Shown: positions 12,600 to 23,236 of the stretch, piece by piece
How the letters are laid out: each line of letters starts with the position of its first letter
Numbering within the stretch: position 1 is the first letter of the stretch
NCBI GenBank assembly: GCA_036874045.1
Contig: JAZBRI010000004.1
Coordinates: 6,014,001 to 6,078,000, forward strand
Length of the DNA: 64,000 nucleotides
Direction: 5' to 3'
DNA from: Cymodocea nodosa
Taxonomy: Eukaryota > Streptophyta > Magnoliopsida > Alismatales > Cymodoceaceae
Program-made: the position numbers and the translations under genes
The notes under the pieces: generated by a model
The model's database searches: none
What the model was told of the DNA's origin: nothing
What the model saw: only the letters and a program-made list of their open reading frames with translations

Positions 12600-13050
12600 G
12601 AAACAGAGCTTGAGGAGGCTGCAGTAAAATCCATGGGAACCGAATTTGGTGAACTGGACTAGACAAAGACTAGAGAACTTTGTGAGCAGGTTTTATCAGT
12701 GTCTGATTACAGGTCACAATTGCTTGATTACCTCAGAAGCAGGATGAACACTATTGCACCTAATCTACAAGAGTGAATGTATTACTTAACGTTCTACATT
12801 TTATTGTCATTTTCCTTGAATATAATAAACGTTTTTGGAAAGGTGAGTTTGATAATCTTGCCTCTGTTTTCAGGCCCTTTCTAGAGCTTTGAAAGACGAA
12901 GCATGCGACTCCCAAACATGGACTTACCTATCATGCATCTTTGATAGGCCGGGTAGCTCCAAAATTAAAGGGAAAAATTTCTAGATCTCTTGCTGCAAAG
13001 GCTGCACTGGCTGTTCGTTATGATGCCCTAGCTGATTGTGATCAAACTGT
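12600..13050 (+). pseudogene. Decayed NOP58 (box C/D snoRNP core protein) gene fragment
   Basis: Translated pieces match the NOP domain of NOP58. Near 12604-12775 are ELEEAAVKSMGTEFGELD, TRELCEQVLSVSDY and YLRSRMNTIAPNL, with an in-frame stop between the first two. Near 12873-13010, with frame changes, are [12 protein letters not shown]-like codons and [21 protein letters not shown]. The roughly 95 bases between the pieces look like a relic intron (TTTTCAG before GCCCTTTC), so this is more likely a fragment of a duplicated gene than a processed copy. The section covering ALVGELVGARLIAHGG is missing. NOP58 rather than NOP56 because of SMGTE and [15 protein letters not shown]. It is not functional. 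Confidence 0.8.
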
Positions 13051-13373
13051 GTACAAATACCATGGAACTACTGGACATGCGCCAGGTTCTCGACCAATTC
13101 AGCTTATATGATCCAAGGAAATGAAGTTCACTTTACATGACAGAACCGTTCTAGTTTTGGGTTGCGAAATGACAGGACATACAGGATGCTAAATGAAAAT
13201 ACATGCCATGTGTCACATGGCATTTGCCAAATGACGGCTAAAATGTAAACTGCTGTATTTTAAAATAACATAGATAATGTAAACTTCCTGTACTTTGAAG
13301 TAGACGATCATCAAAGAAATATTAGCTCGACTGAGTGGAATCGAAATATCAGGGACCAATACGAACATTTGAC

Positions 13374-16300
13374 TCACACTTCTAACCCAAGGAACTGCGG
13401 GAAACTGGCGTACTTCGGTTCCCATCCGATTATCGCACGAGTCCTCGAGTTACTTAACCTCTTACCCAAAGGACCATCGGTTCCTGTAAATCACATGGAA
13501 GCTCAACAAACAATGCCCCTAAACAACCAAAAAAAAACACACAATATCTTCATCTTAAGAGATTATAAAAAGCTTGCCTGTAAAGCCCAGAAACTTTTGG
13601 CTGAATTTGCCACTTTTGTCGGCATAGTCAATTATTTCCTGTCTGCATTACCAAATTCACATGAAAGAACAGTTCAGTAGGTTGACGCAAGCATCACTAC
13701 TCCAAAATGAATCATATAAGAGAATTAAGGCTTCCTAGATGTAATGAGTTTACTGGATGCCTAGAAGTTTTAAGTAGGAACGAGACCTGGAAAGAGGAAG
13801 ATTGTCACAACCCAAAAAAATTTGAGCACGTAATTTCTTCTTCAAAGTAGCAATTGAAAGGGAGGCAGCATCCTGTTGCACAAATAAAGTAATCATTAAA
13901 CTAAAAGGTTTATCGAGATACAAGGATATGAGCTTGTACCAATGCAGTGTCCCATCATACAATAACCAAACTAAGCATGACAATTTTCTAGTGCAACTAA
14001 TCTCACTATCGTTGCACAAAGAGGAAAAACATATCAAACAGACAGAATGTTATCAAATCTGAGTAAATTAATGTGTGTGCATTCATCTACGGGAAAGCTT
14101 AATCTTTTGAGACTACAATAAACCTTCACCTCATAATGAATAAGATTTAGTATATGATCTGGACGAACTTCAACGGATCCTTTTTCCAAGAAATAAGCAT
14201 GAGCACCTCTATCAAACGTGTATACAATTGTTAAGGAAATATCTTCATGGTTTGTTGCTCAAATATGGTGATGTATATAAAATTAAAGAGCCCTGGAAAT
14301 TGAAAGCGGGTGGTAGGATATATAAAGTCCTGCAAGCCTAAGAACACAACCGCCAGCTGCCACAACCTCATGTTCTGCTTTCAAGAGAACATCAGTCCGA
14401 GGACTTCTACCAATGGGCACTATTGGAGAATCCTGTATAAGGATCAATACATTATGAGATTGGAAAGAAAAGGTAAATTATAATAGCTTGTAAGTCTTGA
14501 ACGCACGTTACAACCATGATACCATAAGAACCTCTTCTTTTTCTTGGGGAATAACAATGAATTCTGCTATAAAAAAATGAACCCTACAAAAATGCTTAAA
14601 TTGCATCCAAAAGAAAAGACAATCAATGTCTTATCTTACCTATCGATAACTACAGTGTAATTTTAAATCTTTTTTGTTATTCCTAACCTTGCCATTTTTA
14701 GTCTTCCTTTATTGCTTTTAGTTTGACTCAGATTTATTAACCCTTCCTAAGTGATAAACCCGTAGGACTTTCGATATGATAAAACCATCTAATATAATTT
14801 TCTCTCATTTTATCTCCAATTGGTAAAAACAAAAATAAATCACCAACTGACAACAAAATTACCATCTCTCTCTCTTTCTCACATAATATACCTTTTTCAA
14901 CGAGAATCTAAAAAAAATACAATTTTCAATAAAACCCAGCTTGTCATTAAACACCATTTTATTCTATGGAAGCCCAACATAGCAGCAGCAACTATGAGAA
15001 GCCTCAATTGCATGTTCTAAATTTATCAAGAAAATGAGCTTGTTATCCATCTATCACTTAGCATCACAATCAAATAGTCATTAAAACAATAATGATAATG
15101 GCAGGAAGACCTTTTTTAGACATGCTTTTCTTTGGAAGTGCCTCTCCTTCAGGGCAAAAAATATGATCACTAAACCTGGATTTGTAACATTACAATTGGT
15201 TTTGGTATGTGTAATAAAAAAATAAACTCAATAATAATAACACGAGGTCAGTTACATAAATCATTTTTTTTCATATATTTCTATTTATGTTCAAATCTTC
15301 AGTTAAATTAAACAAACTTAAATTTTTTCTTATAATTCCTAATCAAATAGTTTTAGGCCTACTTCTATTTTAATGCCTTTGACACTAATTAATTTTTCTT
15401 TTCTAACTGGTGCATTATTTAGTCTCCTAATGATATAATCAAATCTGCTAAACTGATTTTCTCTTAACTAATCTTAAATTGGTGTTACTCCTACCATATT
15501 CCTAATAAATCATTCTTTAGTATATCTCTAATAATATCTATCACACCTGATAGAAGAGTGATGTGACAATATCACCACTCATTTATCTAAACTTACACAT
15601 ATCAGTAATATTAATTTTTATATATGATCATACTTTACAGCCTAATATTCTGAGTCATCTATAATTTCACCATTGCTATTCAATATAAATCCTAAATATT
15701 TAAAAGTCTTGCCTTTATGAATGTTATGACCATCTAAGTATATATTTTCATCATTATTCATACTTTCATTAAACCTACTATCCATATATCCAGTTTTTAA
15801 CCTATTCAATTTAAATTCTTTAGACTCTGAAGTATCTCTCTATAATTCTAATTTAAAACTAATTTCTAACTTACTTTTATCAAGTAAAACTATGTCATTA
15901 GCAAATAGCATGTATCAGGATATTTCTCTTTAAATTTCCTTACTTAATTCATCTATAACCAAGAACAATAAATATGAGCTTAGAGAGGTCTCTTAGTATA
16001 AACTTATATCTATTAAAAATTTCTTAACTTTTCCTCCTATAAATTTAATACTAATAACTACTCATTTATATATGTCCTTTATAATAGCAATATATCTTAT
16101 AGGTATTCATTTCCCTTTTAGAACCCATTACAATAAGTTTTTAGGTACTTTATTATGAGTTTTTTCTAAATCAATGAAAACCATATAGAAATCTTTTTAC
16201 TTAATTTTAAATTTTTTATTAGTTGTCTAAGTAAATGTATATATTTCATTGTTGACCTACTTGAAATAAATTCAAATTGATTTTCTATAATTACAGTTAC

Positions 16301-19300
16301 ATGCCTTAGTCTTTGTTTAATTACCATTTCCCATAATTTTATAATTCATTAACTTAATATCGCAATAATTATTATAATTCTGTATATCTTCTTTATTTTT
16401 AAATATAAGTATTAAAGAGCTCTTTCTCCATTCATGAGACATTTTCTTCGTCTTTAAAATTATATTAAAATTTTTAATTAACCACTAGTGATGGAGTAAC
16501 AATCACTTGTAAAATATCATGCAGTGAGAAACAAATCAACAAATTATAAATAAAAGGTCAGATATTCTTTTTTCCATATGTAGAAGACCATCAACATTTA
16601 AAAGCATTATATTGAAATTATGAATATTTCAATTAAAAGTATATGAAAATAAAATTTATCAGCATGACAGCATTTTGTTTTAGATTTACACCTCATCACA
16701 TAGCCCATTGCCACTGCAATCATAAACAGCACTGCTTGATGTAAACAGAAAAGAACCTTCGCTGCTCCAATTTGCCGCAGCCAACCTGAAAGTGCAGGCA
16801 ATTATGTAATAATAACCTATCTGAAAATGGTTCAACATCTATTAGCTAAGAGGTGTTTTCATGATTACGTATCTGTAGAATAAGCTTGCTATCAAATAAG
16901 CTTGCTATGTATGTTTATCAAATCCTCATGTTAAAGTATTGTTGTTGATTATTCAAGAAAAAAAAAAACTGCTTTGTGTGGAATTACTCTGTTAATAACC
17001 ATTATGACATTATATGTATTGTGTGTATAGATTTAGTCTCACATTATTAGTATTTAGTCGTTTCTTTGTAGCCACTATAGATAGAGGTCCTTGTTAATAA
17101 ATAATCCACTTCCATCATCTCTAATGTTTCAACAACATAAACCAATGAATAGTGAAAATTTGATATTTCATTGGCTACTACTAGGACCTTTATAAATAGA
17201 AGTTACATAAAGAAGACAATTACATGGTGAATAATGTGAAACTAATATTCATTATTATAATGACCAATCACATTGATCACATACAATAGCAATGATCAAT
17301 CTTATCAACCACATACACAATGATGAATACTATCCAACATACCGTGACAAATATTTAACACCAACACAATAAAACCTCTAAGATCTAAACACATAGAGAC
17401 ATTCAAAACACAAATGCTTTTACTTTTTCTATCATCTTTCATTTTATTTTTTTAGTTTTTCCACCCCTCAATTCCCTCCTTTTAACAAAAGACATTTTAA
17501 TCATGAAAAAGGAAAGGACAAACTTTTTCCATCGAAGTGTCACTATAGGTGATGCTAGATGTCTTATATGATAGTAGAACATTTAACAGCTACACTTAAT
17601 GACTTAATCACGATCTAACATCCAGCACTGCACAAAGTAAGAGATTTTTTTTAAAAAAGTTTTGGGTGTACAAATAACACAAGTTTCTCCAAATCTACAA
17701 CCTTGCTGCTACGCAACACTTTACTAGAAATTTGATATTTATATTTTACTGATCCAACTCTGAAATTTGTATTTTAATCATGTAGAGAAATGTGATATCC
17801 AAAGCAGGAATTCAAAATTTTTTGACAAAAATCAAAAAATAAAACCAAAATAAAATAAAAAATGAAAGAAAAAATAAAATTTGAATGTGATCCTGAAGTG
17901 ATTGGAAAAGTAAAAAACCAATGCAAATAGTGGTTGTTCTGTAAGAACCTTCCATAAACAAAATGAAAAAAAAAAACACAAATGTAGATTTGAAAGACAA
18001 ACAAATGAACATTGATGAAGATTGAAAAAATAAATCAAATGAATACCAATGAAGGTTGAAAAATTTCAAAATATCCATCTTCAAACAGCAATCATGCAGA
18101 AGGCACCAAATGCACACCCACTAAGCAGATGAAGGTTGGGAAGAAGAAAAGATGGATTTAGGGTTTGCTTTCTTTATCTTGATTGTTCATTTGATCTAAC
18201 GGTGGACATGACACAAGGCTTAAGTTACCAACAAGTATCATCGTTGGTGTCCACACCAACAAAATTGCTCTATTTTCCTTTTTTTTCTTGTTTTCTTCAG
18301 ATGTCTCTTCCTCTTGTTTTTTCAATTAATGTTATTTTCACTGTCCATCTTCTTCATTTCTTGAATAAACATCTGATTCCTCTTTTTTTGAAGAAGAAAC
18401 AAAAGCACACATCAGTTAACCCCTTCTTTCCTCTTTTTCTTCTTTATTCATTTGTTTCAAACGAGATAATGGAGTTGTTGGCACTCAGCTAAAAATACTG
18501 TAAGTATTCATCTTACAATTTAAATACAACTAAGAACTTGTTAACGGTGAAGATTACATTTGAAATAAGTAGATGTTTTTCTTTTATAAACATTTACTTC
18601 AGATGCAATCATCATCATTGATAAATTTTAAATTAATGTATTTAAACTATAAGATAAGCACATACAACATTTTTAGTTATAAATATCTATAATAATATTA
18701 ATCTCTTTTTCAAAACTAATCCTCAACTAAGCGAGGAGCAGAGAGGGTAGATGGAGAGGGTTTGCATGGGATGAGGGGAAGGGGCAAAAGAAGCAATGGT
18801 GTTAGGAGGTGTCATAGTAAAGGATGAAGACAACTCTAAGATTAGCAGTAGTACTAGCAACAATCAGAGTCAAATTGGAAACAGCATGGCATTGACAATG
18901 TTTGTGGCCCTATCTAAATTAGCCAACATCAATAAAGACACATAAAATAGGCTTGCAATGGGGATGTGGTAAAGATCCAACCTTCTTCTCTAGCAAAGAT
19001 TGGAAATGTGAAAGTAGTGGGAGGTAGTGGCATTGACAAAGTCAAGGCAAGGATGACAACACAAGGAATCTTGAAAACAGTAGAGGAGGAGCTAACAAGA
19101 GAGAGAAGCATCCCAAGACAATGATTTAGACAACTACCATGTAGCCAACGATGGGAGAGCCAAAAGAAGAGGATGGCAACAACCTAAATGGTGGTAAAAG
19201 ATGAGAGGAAGAAGACCTAAGACTTGAAATAGGGAAGAAGATAGAATGAACTTGGAAAGGGAAACTTGTGGTTGTGGTTTGTTGTAGCCAACACAACATA

Positions 19301-22199
19301 GTGGTGATGACAATCAGGGTTTCTATTCTTTCTTTCTTTTCCTCTCAAAAATCTAAGCTTTGTTACTTCGTAGAAAAAAGAGATGATGAAAGATTGACAT
19401 TCCATTGAATATCATTAAAACCTATATAAATAGAGATTATATAAAAAAAATTATATGATGGCAGACAATATATATTATTATTCATAACTCTAACAATAAC
19501 ATTCTATACAGATCATCACTCCAAAGGAAATGAGAAAATAGTATCAAAGAATGTTGTCTTTTATTCAGCCACCAAAGCCACAGATGAATATTTTATTAAA
19601 GAAGTGCATGTTTGTCACAAACAAAAGAGTAAGAATAACTTGAAATTCCACATATTAATAGAAAATTGAAAGAAAAATAACAACGATCTTGGAGAAACTG
19701 TGAGTAATTGCCATCTAGACATGGATATTACCTGAGGTCAGCTGCATAATCAGCAGTCCTGGATGGAGGTGCACAAAAAACAACAAAAGGAAACTGACCA
19801 ATTTTTGTTCCTCTTAAAGATGGATTGATCCCAATTTTAAATAATTGATCGTGATGATCTGTAGTAAATGTCTGCCCAAAAATTTGGCAGTCTTTATGAA
19901 CCTGTGACATTAATATAACATCTAAGTACATGCACAAAGATCGTGTATGCATGAACTTTGAAAATGGATCATCACACAGCAATCAAAAAGACAGTGCAAA
20001 CCTACTGAACAGAAATCATTTATTAGTAAAATAAGGACACTTAGCAAATTCAATGGAAAAGTCGATCTAAAGAGGCAGAACAATTTATGAGTCAAATAAT
20101 AGATACCATAACATAAATTCATTGTAGTTTTGCCTAGATTATGAATAAAACAACTCATGCCATGCCATAAAAATAAGATACAGTACATTCATAACTTATA
20201 GAGAATATAGTACTATACAAATTTGCATTTAATTTCCTTAATATTGAGGATATTCTAATCACATGCATACCAACAATATCGATTTTGAGATGTAAAGTTG
20301 GAATAATTTGAAGTAATGTTAAATGGGAACAAACATTATAAGCGCTACACTATAAGATGTGTAGTACTCCAATACTCCATACTGACAATGTGCTAATCAT
20401 AATGTAATGTTGCACTCCGTTTGTGTCACCAGAAAGAATTTCATTGCAAGCCACAGAAGAGTAAATTGAGTTAACTTGAATTTAAAGTAAACAGGATACT
20501 TGAGTATGTCAAATAAAATCTCACTTTGTGGAATAAATAATAGATATTCATTAAAGAATAAACATAATACATATTCTAAGCCTCACAGTATCAAGATATA
20601 TAGAAGAGGGTTGATTGATAAAATTTCTATGAAATAAGATCAAGAAGGCTACAGAGGAGATAAAATCTTGGCCTGTTTGACACACTCAGAAGCTATAAAT
20701 TTGGCGAATGATTTCATTTTGTAACCAAGAACTGATGAAAAATTTTAGTAGTCAAGAAAGTCACAATGGTTTGCAGTATGCTTCTCAAGCTCATCCTCAA
20801 TGGCATAAAAATGGTTTGTTCCAAAGAAAGTAACAAAAGCATAAGTAATGTTTTTACATGAATAAATGAGCACCTCTTTCCATTTCTGGGCTATTAAGCG
20901 GCCAAGAACACCTGGTCCAACAATCAACAGATCGTTTTCACCAACAACACCAGAAGAAGGCATTTTCAACTCTTCTTCATTAGTTGTTCCTGACAAAATT
21001 TCCAATATTCTTAGTTGCAGTCCTTTCAGTGACAATGCAGAAAACAAAGTTAGCTAAAACCATTCCAATAAATGCCTGACAGAGAAATAGAAAATCGGGC
21101 TTTGTGGAAAATTCAGAGTCCTAACTCCTTCGAAATTAGCCTCACTCTATTTCAGTACAGAAACTAGCGATAAGAAGAGCACGCAACGTCACAAACATAA
21201 GTAAACACATCAATAGACAGTTGTGATTAGCTTATCTCCAAGACTACCGTTTGCATGCAAGTATCAGCGCCCCAATGGATTTTGCATTTTTTACCAATAA
21301 AGCTTGACGATTTCACAAACAATACAGCAACAAAATTTTATACGTGATTCTAAATAGTTAAGCACTTAAGCCTGTCAATTTTATCCTTTATTCTAAATAG
21401 TAACATTATTAAGTCTTGACGTTGACTAATAGTGGAATGAACAAAAAGTCAATTGAAAAAAAAATATATATATATAGACACACACACATAAACATACGTA
21501 GACTCTCTTTTCAGCTTCCCCCTAGTCTCAAAACAATTTAAATTTAAATACGAACGTTCAACTTAAAATCAATCGATTATCAGTAAAAAAGTCCCTCATA
21601 AATTGTCTCTACTTTTTTTCAATGTGGCAACGTTCCCTTAAGATGAATCTCAATTTTCAAGCTTCTCGTCTCATACGAACGTTTTTGAGTGATTTCATCG
21701 TCAATTAAGAATAAGAATATTAAGATAAAATTCCCTTAAAAAAAATCAAGATCCAAGAGCTGTCTAAAAATCCACAAAGGCTGATGCCACCACAAGAGAA
21801 CCTAGAAATTTGCAACACTACCCCTAGTAGACGCTAGCCGATTGAGTACGGCGAGTTCCCGAAGTGAATTATGAGTAGAAAACGAAGGAACGCAGTAAAA
21901 AAAAGGAGCAAAAGATCCAATATTCGCAACTAACATGGGAAGAACGCACATCCAAAGGGAACAGCACCTGTCTTAGCGGATGAGGAGGGAGGCGTCGACA
22001 TCGGGACGCGGAAACCGGCACGAGTGGAATTGGGAATGGGGAAGCAGCGGCGTGGGGCGACGGGTACCGTCGGCTGTCGCCGGGTGTTCCCTGGGGAGCG
22101 GAAACGGTAGAGGCAACTGGAAGGTGGATGCGGTCGTTGGGATGATGACTTGTGGATGTGTAGCGGCGCGGGTAGCGATGTAACTGCCCCTGCGCGCAT
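13374..22199 (-). CDS. Plastid NAD(P)-binding Rossmann-fold protein (YeeZ-like atypical SDR), 9 exons
   Basis: Exons on the minus strand: 22199-21968, 21022-20874, 19901-19732, 16785-16692, 14432-14322, 14219-14130, 13872-13787, 13642-13578 and 13483-13374 (TGA). All phases agree, giving 368 aa. Residues 1 to about 75 resemble a transit peptide. NDLLIVGPGVLGRLIAQKW carries the GxGxxG-type loop at 113-118; then come CQIFGQT, VVFCAPPSRTADYAADL, FTSSSAVYDCSGNGLCDE (SDR-like Tyr), DSPIVPIGRSPRTDVLL, RLAGLY, DRGAHAYFLEKG, RPDHILNLIHYEDAA, IFLGCDNLPLSRQEI and GWEPKYASFPQFLGLEV at the end. The family is widespread in plastids, but I know of no proven substrate. Intron 5 is an AT-AC (U12-type) intron and intron 8 is GC-AG. 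Introns 3 and 4 hold repeats. Divergent from the CDK-like kinase. Confidence 0.93.
14220..14321 (-). other. U12-type AT-AC intron
   Basis: On the minus strand the exon ends in GGACTTTAT (residues GLY) and the intron opens with ATATCCTACC, close to the U12 donor consensus ATATCCTT. Near the other end is TTTCCTTAAC, a perfect U12 branch site (TCCTTAAC), ten bases before the closing GTATAC. The next exon opens ACGTTTGATAGAGGT (TFDRGAH). No GT-AG choice keeps the frame. Length is 102 bases, phase 0. Confidence 0.88.
15190..16500 (-). mobile_element. RTE-clade LINE, 3' half with reverse transcriptase remains (copy d)
   Basis: Read on the minus strand, pieces follow the RTE RT: SHEWRKSSLILIFKNKEDIQ and the NNYCDIKLMNYKIMG block near 16460-16330, then MVFIDLEKTHNKVPKNLL near 16180-16130, then IKDIYK, then the tail with TTTATGTAACTGACCTCGTG and TTATTATTATT near 15225. 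The frame is broken repeatedly. The copy lies in intron 4 of the Rossmann gene, in sense orientation with it. Confidence 0.85.
17159..19500 (+). mobile_element. Possible non-autonomous LTR-type element (fossil)
   Basis: Direct repeats near 17159-17270 and 19391-19500 share the order TTGAyATTyCATTG, CCTwTATAAATAGA, TTAyATrA, ATTACATG/ATTATATGATG and TATTCATTAT, roughly 2.2 kb apart. The DNA between has purine-rich, gene-like composition but no gag or pol domain that I can recognise. It looks old and broken. It lies in intron 3 of the Rossmann gene. The ends were not determined exactly. Confidence 0.4.
21455..21492. repeat. (AT)n(AC)n compound microsatellite
   Basis: A TA run is followed by GACACACACACA in intron 1 of the Rossmann gene. 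Confidence 0.8.
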
Positions 22200-23236
22200 T
22201 TTTCTGCGTCGTTTTCGATCTGGGTGGGACGGAGAAGGGAGACCTTATATAGTTGAAATATTGTAGACATTGTTGTTTTTTTTAAAATGTATATTGTAGA
22301 TAATATGATGGCAGGAGAACGGACGAGTGGATAAGTAATTAACTCCGTAATGGTTTAATTAGACAAAATGAGACTAATTTTCGTTAGGATTTGAATTTTA
22401 ATAAATGCAAAAATTATCATTATAAAAAACAAACAGACAACTAATTTATAGATTCTTAATAAATTTTATTTTTTTGTTGGCCACGAAGACGAAGTTTTCA
22501 ACAAATAGGAGGGAGTGTCATTTAACTATCATTTGTTTTTCTACAGGTTCAACGTGGACGACTATTATAAACGAAGAATGCACACGTGGACCACCGCCAT
22601 TGGAGAAATTTCTTTTCGATGTTGACTACCATTTTCAACTGCTAAATTTTAAATTTCGAACGAAGAATACTTTCACTTCGTTGGGCACTAGGCTGCTGTG
22701 TGAAGGTGGTTGTGTGTCCATCCTCCCTAATAATTATTTTTAATTAAATAATTTATTTCAACTAATTACGTGAAAGCATTCACTCACGTTATAAAAAAAT
22801 ATTTCTATTTTTTAAGAAATGTTTCCAGGTAAGCGCGCTGCCAGGTCATCGTCCGTGGTGGCATAGGTCGGCACAGATATCAGTCACGCGCGGTCCACGG
22901 TAGAGGCTGCAACCTCCAGACTGCGGCAGCGCAACAGAACTGCAAATGAATGCGCCACGAGCCATAAATGATAATAAAAGAAGGGACGGGAAGAAAGCTG
23001 AGGTCGAGGTCACGCAAAGGAGACCAGATCCCCGGCTCTGACTTCACGACAGGATTCACACTCCCTCCCTCACTCACTCTTCCGCCGCCATCCGTCTTCC
23101 CTCCGCCCGGTAGTAGCTAGAGTAGCTAGGGTTTGAGACACCGAGGTCCGATCGGAAGATGCGGAGCTGAGGAAGCATGCTACACCACCGCTGATTTGCA
23201 AGAATCTTCTTCTCTTCTGCTGCTGCTGCTGCTGCG
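22200..23236. promoter_or_regulatory. Divergent promoter region, Rossmann gene and CDK-like kinase
   Basis: The two start codons face away from each other across 1037 bases. On the minus side a TATA box (CTATATAAGG, about 22242-22253) lies about 45 bases before the Rossmann ATG, so that 5' UTR would be very short. On the plus side the last 180 bases before the kinase ATG are GC- and CT-rich (CTCCCTCCCTCACTCACTC near 23062), like a plant 5' UTR. The AT-rich middle holds nothing else that I recognise. Confidence 0.55.

Noticed and set aside
13787-14037. Reading exon 7 of the Rossmann gene through to a stop as the gene's end
   Set aside because: The expected C-terminal motifs (EIIDYADKSGKF, TDGPLGKR, GWEPKY) are found downstream in two more exons joined in frame, so exon 7 is not terminal.
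22474-22743. 89-codon open frame in the divergent promoter
   Set aside because: No domain, no splice partners and no family resemblance; AT-rich composition as in the flanks.
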